The notes: a model not told the origin generated them from the letters alone. DNA of 64,000 nucleotides from Hirudinaria manillensis (GCA_034509925.1 CM067531.1:9400819-9464818); one strand, 5' to 3'; shown: positions 12,182-21,964, counted from the stretch's first letter. Program-made: numbers and translations.

Positions 12182-12262
12182 TTGGTGTCAGGAGTGGGAT
12201 TTAGAGTTAAAGGGTATCCAAAAGTAACTAAAGTAGAAGCTTGTTTAGTTGAAAAGTGAACG

Positions 12263-13417
12263 ATGCCGAAGTACTTGGATGAATTGTACGTGCCTCGATT
12301 GAGACAAGAATTGAGAGATCGAGGCCTGGATTGGAAAGGCACGAAAGCTGAGATACGAGAGCGACTTGGGACATGGCTGACAGAGAATGGCCATGACCCA
12401 GAGGAATACGAATTCGAGAATCCATCCCATAAAAAGATGGATGAATTTCTTGATTTTATGAAAAAGTCCGTAGATGAGATGAGGGAATGTATTAGGAGTA
12501 TTAGGGGTGATTTGAAAAACAGAGCGGTTCCATGCCAGGATGTCTCGTTGGCTTCGGGTGAAGACTCTGCCGAGAAGAGTCCTGTTGGTTCTTTTGAGGA
12601 GAGCAAAGTGGTGCTTCCATCTTGCGAAGAACAAGGAGAGGAACTCTGCAAAAAGGTTACCAACGAGGAACAAATCATGTCCGTTGTTCCAGGTACCGTT
12701 TCTGGCAGCGTTGGGATGGAGTCATTAGAGGGCACATCCAACCACAGTGCGTGTGTGTCTCCAGAAGCTCTGTGCGTGATGGCAGACTTAGGGAACTCGA
12801 CGTTGGAGCCCATAGAGTTACCAGATCAGGTCGAGTCGTCAGCAGGGCCCAGAGAGCTCACGGAGGTTTTAGTGGAGCAAGTGGGGCTTTCGGAGGAGCC
12901 TGTGGGATTGCCGGTGGATCATGTGGAGTTGTTGGTGCAGCTCGAGGAGTTACTGATGAGTCACGTGGAGTTGCCGGTGGAGCACACGGATTTGATGGTG
13001 GAACAAGTAGAGTCTACAGAACAGCCCATGGATTTACCAGCGGATGTTTCGGCTCCATTGGAAATAACAGAAGGGAGTGCTCGGGATTTCAGGAGAGTGC
13101 CTAGCATGGAAAGTGGAGCAGGTGATCCTGAGGAGAGTCTGGGATCTGGCGACATCGTGGAGCAGGAGAGTGTGCATAGAAATGGCGATGTTCCGCGGCT
13201 GAAACTTGCGGGACGCAGAAATAAAAGGGAGGAGACAGAAATCCCAGAAGATGACAAAGCAAATGGATCTGGGATTTGCAGCCATGAGATTGTTGGAAGA
13301 TCGGATCCTATTCCTAGAGTAAAAATGAAAATGGGAATAGATGTCTGTTCGGGACGAACAGATTTAAGGAGGGGGCAGTGTTGGATCCCTAGATCCAATA
13401 AATTGAAGAATAATTAA
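12263..13417 (+). CDS. SAP-domain protein of NA2 (384 aa)
   Basis: Same length and start context (GTGAACGATG) as the NA1 protein, with the N-terminal SAP motif (VPRLRQELRDRGLDWKGTKA). Visible differences from NA1 are few: E/D near residue 19, K/E near 75, S/N near 320 and the last residues, which lie in the LTR. No stop or frameshift. It contains the V-E-L-rich degenerate repeats at about 195-260 and a basic patch near 310-330. It lacks the enzymatic domains, so it depends on an autonomous partner. Confidence 0.8.
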   Translation: MPKYLDELYVPRLRQELRDRGLDWKGTKAEIRERLGTWLTENGHDPEEYEFENPSHKKMDEFLDFMKKSVDEMRECIRSIRGDLKNRAVPCQDVSLASGEDSAEKSPVGSFEESKVVLPSCEEQGEELCKKVTNEEQIMSVVPGTVSGSVGMESLEGTSNHSACVSPEALCVMADLGNSTLEPIELPDQVESSAGPRELTEVLVEQVGLSEEPVGLPVDHVELLVQLEELLMSHVELPVEHTDLMVEQVESTEQPMDLPADVSAPLEITEGSARDFRRVPSMESGAGDPEESLGSGDIVEQESVHRNGDVPRLKLAGRRNKREETEIPEDDKANGSGICSHEIVGRSDPIPRVKMKMGIDVCSGRTDLRRGQCWIPRSNKLKNN

Positions 13418-13683
13418 AATTATATTGCCGATTAATTAATTTAATAATTAATTAAATTTAGTGGCAATATGATTTGAGAATTAATTAATTGTTGCTATTC
13501 AGACTCTTTGGTTATGCACCTCGACAAATGGATTTGTATCGGAAAGTAGAGCGAGAGCGAGAGTAATAGAAACAGCAGATTTCAAGACTTAATCAATTAA
13601 GCATTTTACATCTTCCAAGCCATCTGACAACTTTCAATAAACCTGCCCTTCTATAATTAGTTTGAGGACCCCGGGTTATTACA
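13379..13683 (+). repeat. 3' LTR of NA2
   Basis: 305 bp, preceded by hairpin (13,345-13,361) and purine tract. Carries the GAGCGA duplication. Confidence 0.88.
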
Positions 13684-13687
13684 GTAT

Positions 13688-13972
13688 TGTTGGATCCCTA
13701 GATCCAATAAATTGAAAGAATAATTAAAATTATATTGCCGATTAATTAATTTAATAATTTCAAGATTTCAAGACTTAATCAATTAAGCATTTTACATCTT
13801 CCATGGCATCTGACAACTTTCAATAAACCTGACCTTCTATAATTAGTTTGAGGACCCCGGGTTATTACATTGGTGTCAGGAGTGAGATTTAGAGTTAAAG
13901 GTTGTCCAAGAGTAACTAAGGTAGAAGCTTGTTTAGTTGAAAAGTGAAGGATGCCGAAGTGCTTGGATGAAT
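13688..13972 (+). mobile_element. rearranged NA-family fragment (5' LTR with internal deletion, primer site, first codons)
   Basis: It begins TGTTGGATCCC directly after the GTAT at 13,684. An LTR lacking about 100 bp of its middle ends at GGGTTATTACA. The primer site follows, then the ORF start (MPKCLDE) breaks after about seven codons into spacer sequence homologous to about 29,010. Relative to the 28.2-29.0 kb arrangement, about 780 bp of host sequence is missing here, so the fragment marks a deletion breakpoint. Confidence 0.7.
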
Positions 13973-14281
13973 CAAGTCATATTCATAAAATAATGATGAT
14001 TATTGTGGTATAGATATCGGTAATTCTAAACTTTGCGCCAAAGTTTATTCCATTAGTATTCCAGGATGGTTTAGGGAGATACTGAAGCAGATGCGTTTAC
14101 TTGCTTTAACCAGATTCATTATCGTTAATTCAAATTTGATGTGCTTCATATTGAACACATTGAAATTGAAACACAATGTTATTTCAACTTAAATGGTTAA
14201 TTGAACTAAATGTTTTATCGAAGTTATTTGATTCTTTAATAAGATCAAATTAATTCAGATCCATATCATAAATTATTAATT
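13973..14281. other. remnant of spacer S' between copies U1 and U2
   Basis: Homologous to about 29,010-29,318, including the TAGATATCGGTAATTC stretch. No gene recognised. Confidence 0.6.
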
Positions 14282-14364
14282 TCAAATTAACCTATTAAAA
14301 TATTTATAAAGCCAAATGAGGTCACACTCATTTGCGATTGCACCACAGACTCATATTACAATAT

Positions 14365-14586
14365 TGTTGGATCCCTGACATTAATTAATTAATTGAATAA
14401 TTAATTAATTAAGTTTAGTTAATATTCAGTATCTTTTATTTCGAAGTCGTATCTAGCGATTCAAGTCATTAAGCAGTTCCGATCGGGACAAGCAATCGAC
14501 CAAATCATCCAGCCGTATTTACCATTAGTTAAATCCAATAAAGATATCCTTACGTTAATTAATTCATCAGACCCCGGGTTACAACA
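14365..14586 (+). repeat. 5' LTR of gypsy element
   Basis: 222 bp, TG...CA. Very AT-rich start (ATTAATTAATTAATTGAAT). Confidence 0.92.
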
Positions 14587-14587
14587 T

Positions 14588-14605
14588 TGGTGTCAGGAGT
14601 GGGAT
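14588..14605 (+). other. primer binding site, tRNA-Leu
   Basis: TGGTGTCAGGAGTGGGAT is complementary to the last bases of tRNA-Leu(CAG)-type molecules (ATCCCACTCCTGACA plus CCA). Confidence 0.85.
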
Positions 14606-14666
14606 TTAGCGTCGTAAAGGGATATCGATTTGCTAGAGGTAAAGACAGCGAGTTTTAACGACAGAA

Positions 14667-17600
14667 ATGGGACCTAAGATACTGGAAGATTTGCGCGTTC
14701 CCGATTTGAGACGAGAACTAAAGAATCGAGGCCTGGATGCAACTGGCCTAAAAGCCGAACTACAAGGGCGGCTCGAGGAATGGCTTTTGGAAAATAATCA
14801 CGATCCGTCGGAGTATGAATTTGGGGTTCAAAAAGATTGGGAAGCCATGATTTGCAGCATTGATGCTTTGCGGTCAGATATGACTTGCGGCTTGGATACT
14901 TTGCGGTCAGATATGACTTGCGGCTTGGATACTTTGCGGTCAGACAATAATGTTTTACGGTCAGATATGACTTGCGGCATGGATGCTTTGCGGTCAGATA
15001 TGAAATGTGACATTGATACTCTGCGGTCGGATATGAAATCAGATATAACCAACTTCCAGGTAGCCATGGATGTTTTACGGGAGCAGGTAAAGACAGACGT
15101 AGCCAAATGCCAGACATCCGTAGATGTTCTGCGGGAAGAGGTAAAAACTGACGTAGCCAACCTCAGATCATCCAAGGAAATGGCCGACCTTAGAAAGGTT
15201 AAAGCAGAATTAGATGCACTAAAAGAAGAGCAGAGGAGGGAAATAGAGAAGTTTAAGAAGTACAATGAATCAAAAATAGAGACATATGGAAGAGAGAAAA
15301 CAACGAGACCCCCACTATTCGACGGACAAGGGCCATGGGCAGTGTTCAGACATCAGTTTGAAATTGCCGCTGAACGTAACAAGTGGACCGAAGAGGAAAA
15401 AGCAGCAGAGCTGATAATGGTACAGCGAGGAAGGGCAGCCGAGCTTTTGCAAACAATGCTACACTGTAAAGCCTATTCAGAAATAGTAGAAGCAATGGAA
15501 AGAAGATTTGGGAATGGCCACATGCTGGAAGTACATAAAAACGAATTAAAAAACCGTACGCAAAAACAGGGCGAATCATTCCAAGAATTAGAAGCTGACG
15601 TCAGAAGACTCGCATACTTAGCCCACCCAGGACAGTCAACAGATTTCATTGAAAACATTGTAACTGACGCCTTCGTTGATGGGATAAGGGATGCGGAAAC
15701 CAAAATGGCACTAAAAATTCATGGAAAAAAGGCCAGCCATGAAGCATTGGCGTTTGCAATCTCCATTGAAGCGGCAAGAGCCTCAATCCAAAAAAGCTTG
15801 AATGTAAAGAAAGTTGAAGTTCAGGAAGACAAAGACAAGGAGAAAGATAAAGATAAAGACAGAGAAATGATTAAAAAAATAGTCCGACAAGTCAATGACC
15901 TCAGCAAGCCCCAAAGAAACTTAAGATTCCAGGTGATAGATAGAAGACCAAGGTGCTTCAGGTGTAGCAAGCCTGGCCATTTAGCCCGAGAATGTAGAAC
16001 GACCTTCTCCAAAAACCAGCAGTACTGGAGAGAGCCCTCTAAATCAGAAAAACCTGAAGCTACTAATTTTAAGGGGCAAAGATCGTTTCAGCAAACTCGA
16101 AATGCCCCACTCGTCTTTCACGTTACAGCATTAGGAAAAGGATCATCACTAGAGGTTAAAGGGAAAATTGGAGGGAAAGAATATAATCTTGTAATAGACG
16201 CAGGGGCATCTACATCTATTGTCCAACCAAAGTTGGCAAGAAACAGTAAAGTAACGACCAACAACTACAAGCTAAAAACGGCCACCGGAGAATTAGTGCC
16301 AGTTCAAGGAACCACAACTATTACAGTAGATCTAGGAGGTAAGTCATTCGAACAGGAATTTATGATAGCCAATATAACAGATGAATGTATACTGGGATTG
16401 GATTTCATGCGACGCTATGGAATTTCCATTGACATGAAGGGCGGCACCCTTCAACAAGGAACGATGGAGATTCCTTTAAATTACGGGGGTACAGAAATTA
16501 AAGACACATTTGTAAAAGTATTGCAGGACGAGACCATCCCAGCACAGTCGGAAAGTTTAATTTGGGGCGGGCTAGAGGGCGACCACACAAAATTTGGTAT
16601 AGGAGCAGTCGAAGATCAATCGGGCATTGGCCAAGGACTACTAATAGGACGAGCACTAGTCAAGCTAAACACCGGCAGAGTTCCACTGAGGGTAATGAAT
16701 CTATCTGACCAAGAACAACAGATCAAAGCAGGAACACCTATCGCACTTTGCAGGAACCTAGAACGCATATTAACATTAGATGGAAGTGGAAATAAGCATA
16801 TAAAAAGGGATACCATGTCTAAACCATTGATGGACAATCTCCTGAAAGATTTAAACAAAACCCTACAAAAAGAAGATTATCAACAAGCGGAAATGCTGCT
16901 TAGCGAATTTCAGGATATAATGGCTGAACAAGACAGCCCTTTGGGTAGAACTAACCTCGTGCAACATCAAATAAATGCGGCCGGTGCTAAACCCATTCGA
17001 CAAAACCCCCGACCACTTCCGTTAGCTACAAGAGCAAACGCCAAGGAAATGATAAAAGAAATGCAAAACCAAGGGGTTATTGAACCGTCAAATAGCCCCT
17101 GGAGCTCACCAGTGGTACTCGTTAAGAAGAAAGATGGATCACTTCGTTTTTGTGTCGACTATAGAAAGCTGAACGAAATGACACTAAAGGATAGCTACCC
17201 CTTACCTAGAATCGATGACACTTTAGACACTCTCTCGGGATCAAAAATTTTTTCCACATTAGATCTCAAAAGTGGTTACTGGCAAGTGGAGTTACATCCC
17301 GACGATAAAGAAAAAACGGCCTTCTCGACAGGTGAAGGATTATGGCAATTCACTGTCATGCCGTTCGGGCTATGCAATGCCCCCGCGACGTTTGAAAGAT
17401 TAATGGAACACATACTAAGGGGACTCAATTGGAAAGTATGCCTAGTATATTTGGATGACATAATTGTTGTCGGAAAAACATTTGGAGAACATCTAGACAA
17501 CCTCCGAGAAGTATTTAGTAGGATTAGAGAGGCAGGCATGAAACTGAGTCCAAAGAAATGCTCACTCTTTAAAAAAGAAGTCAAATACCTTGGCCATATC

Positions 17601-19577
17601 GTGTCTTCTGAAGGTGTTAGTACAGATCCAGATAAAATCGAGGTAGTAAAAAATTGGCCTGTACCCAAAAATATCCAAGAACTTCAAAGCTTCTTAGGAC
17701 TTTGTACCTATTACAGACGATTTATTGCCAACTTTTCAAACATCGCAAAAAGCCTTCATGAGCTTACTGTAAAAGGCAAGCCATTTATCTGGAACGACAG
17801 CTGTGAGAAAGCATTTGATAATCTGAAAGAAGCTATGACAACGGCACCGATCCTGGCATATCCTATTCCCGGATTACCTTTTATCCTCGATACAGATGCC
17901 AGTAACTGTGGAATCGGGGCAGTTCTTTCCCAGCTGGTTGAAAATGAAGAAAAAGTTCTAGCATTTTATAGCCGTTCACTGTCCAAAGCGGAAAGAAACT
18001 ATTGCGTGACCAGGAGAGAATTATTAGCAGCAGTAGAATCCATGAAACATTTCCAGAAATATCTTTTGGGCCAGCCGTTTTTGCTAAGAACGGATCACGC
18101 CTCTCTGAGGTGGCTGTTAAACTTTAAAAACCCAGAAGGTCAAATGGCGAGGTGGATTGAAAGACTACAGGGTTTTCAGTTCAATATTGAACACAGGAGA
18201 GGTCAAATACACAACAACGCTGATGCGCTATCACGACGTCCTTGTCAACTTAACTGCAGACACTGCAACAACGCAGAGAAAAAACAGGAGACCCAAGAAT
18301 GTCGACAAATTCGTATCACGGCTCCCGAACCCTGGACGGAAAGCGGGTTACGAGATCTACAATTAAGAGACGAAGCACTTGCACCCATACTACAGTGGAT
18401 GGAGGCCGGGGTGAAACCAGATTGGCAACAGATAGCAGAGCACGGAGAAGTTACTAAGTCCTATTGGGCACAGTGGGATTCCTTGAGAATTAGTAATGGA
18501 CTCCTACATAGGAAGTGGGAAACAGAGGATGGCACCGACTATCACCTTCAAATAGTACTTCCCAGATCTTGCGTCTCTGAGGTGTTACAAGAATTCCATA
18601 ACGGAACCTCAGGCGGACACCTAGGAGTGAATAAAACCATCAGGAAGGTGAGGGAGAGGTTTTACTGGTTGCACTACAAACAAGACGTTGAGGAGTGGTG
18701 TAGAAATTGCAATAATTGCGCAACCAGTAAAGGTCCTCAAAAGAAGACTAAAGGTCTAATGCAACCTTATAATGTGGGAGTACCTTTTGAAAGAATAGCT
18801 TTGGATATTGCCGGACCATTCCGTGCATCAAAGAAGGGAAATCGGTACATATTAGTGATCAGCGATTACTTCACCAAATGGACTGAAGCGTTTGCACTGC
18901 CAAATCAGGAGGCGGAAAATGTAGCTGATGCTCTCGTAAATAATTGGATTAGTCGATTCGGGGTGCCATTAGAGTTACATTCGGACCAAGGAAGGAATTT
19001 CGAGTCGAAAATATTTCAAGAGCTATGCGAAAACCTTGGAATCCATAAGACAAGAACCACTGCATTACATCCGCAATCAGACGGTATGGTCGAGAGATTT
19101 AACAGGACCATGGAACAGTATTTGTCAAAAATGGTAAGTGAACAGCAAGATGACTGGGACAGATACCTGCCACTATTCCTTATGGCCTACCGGACAGCCG
19201 TGCATAAAACGACAGGAATCAGTCCATCGAAAATGACATTCGGGAGGGAGATTCGTCTTCCTGCCGATATGATGTTCGGAAGAGCAGAGGAACCTAAGTC
19301 GGCATGTGTCTACGTTTCAAGCCTAAGAAATACACTGGCCGACACACATCAGGTTGCCCGGAAAAATATTAGTGTTAATAGCGATCAAGCCAAAGCGAGA
19401 TACGATAGGCAAGCCAATGATATAAGCTTTAAAGAAAACGAACTAGTCTGGCTATACAACCCCCAACGAAAAAAAGGGAAGTCGCCAAAGTTACAAAAAG
19501 ATTGGGAAGGACCATACCGAATCATAAAGAAAAATAAACGACGTGGTATACCGCATACAGAAGTCAGCAAGGACTAG
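14667..19577 (+). CDS. gag-pol: Ty3/gypsy Gag-Pol polyprotein with N-terminal SAP domain (1,636 aa)
   Basis: Single frame without gag/pol shift. Residues 5-50: SAP motif (RVPDLRRELKNRGLDATGLK). Residues 64-125: about six imperfect repeats of LRSDMTCGLDT, coiled-coil-like. 215-385: capsid-type Gag region (FDGQGPWAVFRHQFE). 430-443: CCHC knuckle (CFRCSKPGHLAREC). 511-513: aspartic protease as DAG with ILGLDF near 575. About 800-985: reverse transcriptase with LDLKSGYWQ and YLDD (928-931). RNase H: D1075, E1118, D1143 and DALS at 1,186. Integrase: zinc region H1311, H1318, C1348, C1351, then D1380, D1440, E1476 (the D35E spacing is exact). A GPY motif (WEGPYRII) is near 1,614. Start chosen at the first ATG after the primer site. 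No missing catalytic residue apart from the DAG variant. Confidence 0.95.
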   Translation: MGPKILEDLRVPDLRRELKNRGLDATGLKAELQGRLEEWLLENNHDPSEYEFGVQKDWEAMICSIDALRSDMTCGLDTLRSDMTCGLDTLRSDNNVLRSDMTCGMDALRSDMKCDIDTLRSDMKSDITNFQVAMDVLREQVKTDVAKCQTSVDVLREEVKTDVANLRSSKEMADLRKVKAELDALKEEQRREIEKFKKYNESKIETYGREKTTRPPLFDGQGPWAVFRHQFEIAAERNKWTEEEKAAELIMVQRGRAAELLQTMLHCKAYSEIVEAMERRFGNGHMLEVHKNELKNRTQKQGESFQELEADVRRLAYLAHPGQSTDFIENIVTDAFVDGIRDAETKMALKIHGKKASHEALAFAISIEAARASIQKSLNVKKVEVQEDKDKEKDKDKDREMIKKIVRQVNDLSKPQRNLRFQVIDRRPRCFRCSKPGHLARECRTTFSKNQQYWREPSKSEKPEATNFKGQRSFQQTRNAPLVFHVTALGKGSSLEVKGKIGGKEYNLVIDAGASTSIVQPKLARNSKVTTNNYKLKTATGELVPVQGTTTITVDLGGKSFEQEFMIANITDECILGLDFMRRYGISIDMKGGTLQQGTMEIPLNYGGTEIKDTFVKVLQDETIPAQSESLIWGGLEGDHTKFGIGAVEDQSGIGQGLLIGRALVKLNTGRVPLRVMNLSDQEQQIKAGTPIALCRNLERILTLDGSGNKHIKRDTMSKPLMDNLLKDLNKTLQKEDYQQAEMLLSEFQDIMAEQDSPLGRTNLVQHQINAAGAKPIRQNPRPLPLATRANAKEMIKEMQNQGVIEPSNSPWSSPVVLVKKKDGSLRFCVDYRKLNEMTLKDSYPLPRIDDTLDTLSGSKIFSTLDLKSGYWQVELHPDDKEKTAFSTGEGLWQFTVMPFGLCNAPATFERLMEHILRGLNWKVCLVYLDDIIVVGKTFGEHLDNLREVFSRIREAGMKLSPKKCSLFKKEVKYLGHIVSSEGVSTDPDKIEVVKNWPVPKNIQELQSFLGLCTYYRRFIANFSNIAKSLHELTVKGKPFIWNDSCEKAFDNLKEAMTTAPILAYPIPGLPFILDTDASNCGIGAVLSQLVENEEKVLAFYSRSLSKAERNYCVTRRELLAAVESMKHFQKYLLGQPFLLRTDHASLRWLLNFKNPEGQMARWIERLQGFQFNIEHRRGQIHNNADALSRRPCQLNCRHCNNAEKKQETQECRQIRITAPEPWTESGLRDLQLRDEALAPILQWMEAGVKPDWQQIAEHGEVTKSYWAQWDSLRISNGLLHRKWETEDGTDYHLQIVLPRSCVSEVLQEFHNGTSGGHLGVNKTIRKVRERFYWLHYKQDVEEWCRNCNNCATSKGPQKKTKGLMQPYNVGVPFERIALDIAGPFRASKKGNRYILVISDYFTKWTEAFALPNQEAENVADALVNNWISRFGVPLELHSDQGRNFESKIFQELCENLGIHKTRTTALHPQSDGMVERFNRTMEQYLSKMVSEQQDDWDRYLPLFLMAYRTAVHKTTGISPSKMTFGREIRLPADMMFGRAEEPKSACVYVSSLRNTLADTHQVARKNISVNSDQAKARYDRQANDISFKENELVWLYNPQRKKGKSPKLQKDWEGPYRIIKKNKRRGIPHTEVSKD

Positions 19578-19633
19578 AATGAAAGTGGTCCACAGCAATC
19601 GATTAGCAAAATATCACGGAGAAACAGAACAGC

Positions 19634-19667
19634 CTGTTCGGGACGAACAGATTTAAGGAGGGGGCAA
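19634..19667 (+). other. hairpin plus polypurine tract of gypsy element
   Basis: CTGTTCG-GGA-CGAACAG stem at 19,634-19,650, then ATTTAAGGAGGGGGCAA to the LTR boundary. Shared with both NA elements. Confidence 0.75.
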
Positions 19668-19893
19668 TGTTGGATCCCTGACATTAATTAATTAATTAAT
19701 TGAATAACTAATTAATTAAGTTTAGTTAATATTCAGTATCTTTTATTTCGAAGTCGTATCTAGCGATTCAAGTCATTAAGCAGTTCCGATCGGGACAAGC
19801 AATCGACCAAATCATCCAGCCGTATTTACCATTAGTTAAATCCAATAAAGATATCCTTACGTTAATTAATTCATCAGACCCCGGGTTACAACA
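19668..19893 (+). repeat. 3' LTR of gypsy element
   Basis: 226 bp; one extra ATTA unit compared with the 5' LTR. Confidence 0.92.
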
Positions 19894-20757
19894 ATATCAT
19901 AAATCAATTAATATCATTTAGACTCGCAATTTTATAACATTTGGAATCAGAAAAGTTTATTAATGTCGAAGTACATTTCCTTAAAATAACCAACTATCTA
20001 TCCTACCCGAGAATTGTAAAGCTAGAAAAAGATCTTCATGTGCCCACTGTAACCGAATGAATTAATTAAAGATTAACTGAGTGTAATATAAATGGCTTAA
20101 TAATCAGGTTGGGTAAATAATAAATCTAAAAATTTAAAATGAGTGAAGTTATATAGACCTAACAGAATAACTTACATCATCGATTTCTTCACCTTTCAAT
20201 AACTTCATCAAATGTTCCATCAAGTATTCGTGTCGTTTGGGTAAAATTAGAAAAGGACTGGAAGTTAAGAAGGCATTGTTTAACTAAAACATAACCTGGC
20301 ATAATGCTTATTACGTAGTATTTATCCTCACCATTCACGGACTAGAACCTCAATTAACCACGGCAGTTTATGGCATTTCGAAGGATTTAAAATTGCTTTG
20401 TTTAAATATCTAGGAATGTGTTCACAATTATCTCTGAATATTTGGGTATCAACCCCAACGAAACATTCACCACTCTAAAATTCCAAACATATTTTGTTCA
20501 ATATCAAAATAAATATTCTGACAATATATTGGCTAACTTTAACAAACTGTTGACTCATAGATGCTGCAGTATAAACGATACTCAATACTTGCATCATCTT
20601 CACGAACTCATCGTAGAAAATATATTTTTCAATCGTGTAATCCGGTTCACTTTCATCTACACTTTCAGAATTGTTCTTTAGAAATCCAGTACCATCTATT
20701 GGACCATCGTCTAAATTTTCTTCCACAACTTTATTAGCAGTTTCCTCGTCTCCTAAC

Positions 20758-21403
20758 AACAGAGTCAAACTGTTGTAGTCTTCACAAAAAGACCAAAGAA
20801 AGGCTCGTGTACTCGGAAATTTGCCTCGGAAGAACGGAATTCAAGCCATTAAACTTTCAAGTTCTCACATCTTGGAGAGGCGTTCGTATAATCTGCTTGA
20901 GTGAAGCATATAATTTTTCTCCGATTTTAGGAGAGCGTTACGATTATGAACATCTCGGTTGAGGGATTCGTTAATTGTCTCCCGCTTGCTAATAGTCCAT
21001 AAGGAGTCGAATGGCTTGTCTCGTTCGTCCAAGAGGGCGCTCATTTTTCTGGCTGTCCGTCCATCCTCCCTGTAATAGCGACGGCTATAATTACGTTGGG
21101 GTGAGAAATGAGGTGGAACTGGTGGAGCGCAGAAAGGTGGTGGACATTGAAATGATCCTGGCGCACGTGAATCCTGCCAGCTATGTCAAATGAGGATAAA
21201 CGTAAGTGAGTATGTAAGATTATTGAGATTAAGAAATAAAATTCATGAAAAGACATTTTCTTAGGCATTCTTACTTGTTGAGATTTGGACAAATGTATTA
21301 AGACACTACATATGGTTATCGTAATAAAGTCTAGCTTCTGTAATTTCAAGCGATTCTTTGTACTACGTTACCAGTCAGCGAAAATATGACACAGTTGTTA
21401 TAG
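20758..21403. other. spacer S, truncated copy
   Basis: Starts abruptly inside a gene X exon and continues as a near-identical copy of 4,799-5,439. The left 1.1 kb of the spacer is missing here. It includes the plus-strand stretch at about 21,011-21,193 (NEVELVERRKVVD). No confident gene. Confidence 0.55.
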
Positions 21404-21714
21404 CTTATTCCAACAAGCCACTGACGAATACCTGAAGGTCAAAGGAAACTCATCGACAAACGTTGGACGAACTACTTCAGCTAGAGAATACACACGCAGA
21501 CGAAGAATTGAAGCACATCATTTGACAGGAGGATTATGAGCATCAGACGATAACACTTCAACTCTCCTGCATTCACTTTTTCCACGAAAATTGATTGAAT
21601 CAGTGGTTCGAAAGTCATTTAGGATGCCCGCTTTGTAGGAGTGACGATGGAGTGGATGATAATGGCGGATATGAAAATCATAAAAATAACTGGTGTCGAA
21701 AACGATACCGGTAA
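21404..21714 (+). pseudogene. RING-H2 finger exon remnant, copy 2
   Basis: Homologous to 5,440-5,749 with the same TGA replacements at the second cysteine and at the FHEN-x position. It also has one extra base in AGAGAATACACACGC (against AGAGAATCACACGC), which shifts the frame before the RING. Clearly non-functional. Confidence 0.62.
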
Positions 21715-21964
21715 TGCCAATGAAAGCAATGTTGAAAAAGATAACAATGAAAGTAACGAAGTCTCCGAATCAGCAGAGAATCGTTCATTTTCACAAAATA
21801 GTGATAATGAATATTGCAAAGGTATCCTTTACGCTGAGTAAATGTTTATGTTTATATTTATAACATTTCAAAAAGCAGGGATAAATCTCATCTTCGCCTA
21901 CTTCCTCATGTCAATATTTATTCAATTAAACTTTACAATTGTCGTGAACTATGGGCGTATGATA

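Larger units (their letters stand above)
11883..13683 (+). mobile_element. non-autonomous LTR retrotransposon NA2 (SAP-only), 1,801 bp
   Basis: Same family as NA1. The 5' LTR is 11,883-12,181 (299 bp) and the 3' LTR 13,379-13,683 (305 bp). The 3' copy has an extra 6-bp unit (GAGCGA tandem) and about two substitutions, so it is slightly older than NA1. The primer site at 12,183-12,200 is a perfect tRNA-Leu match. GTAT flanks both ends (11,879-11,882 and 13,684-13,687). The unoccupied paralogue at 28,210-28,230 has one GTAT. The right flank does not return to gene X sequence but runs straight into another LTR fragment. Confidence 0.88.
14365..19893 (+). mobile_element. intact autonomous Ty3/gypsy LTR retrotransposon, 5,529 bp
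   Basis: LTRs of 222 bp (14,365-14,586) and 226 bp (19,668-19,893) differ by one ATTA repeat unit and one substitution by eye. Both begin TGTTGGATCC and end GGGTTACAACA. A perfect tRNA-Leu primer site follows at 14,588-14,605. A hairpin and purine tract precede the 3' LTR. ATAT flanks both ends, and the empty paralogous site at 29,397-29,404 has one copy. A single uninterrupted Gag-Pol frame fills the interior, with every catalytic motif present. Domain order PR-RT-RH-INT defines Ty3/gypsy. No envelope frame and no chromodomain are seen. It is likely a recently active element and probable helper for the NA elements. Confidence 0.95.
14282..20757 (-). pseudogene. gene X copy U2, broken
   Basis: Only the 3'-most exons of gene X remain. 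The last exons lie at 14,282-14,350, interrupted by the gypsy element at 14,365-19,893, then resume at 19,894-20,757. This includes PFLILPKRHEY (about 20,180-20,260), the SGECFVGVD-type exon (about 20,330-20,475) and part of the 80-codon exon (20,589-20,756). The sequence stops inside that exon and joins spacer sequence homologous to about 4,800. All upstream exons are missing, so this copy is a recombination product. Confidence 0.7.

Noticed and set aside
14674..15265. Minus-strand frames opposite the gypsy Gag repeats
   Set aside because: Antisense shadows of the repeated coding DNA.
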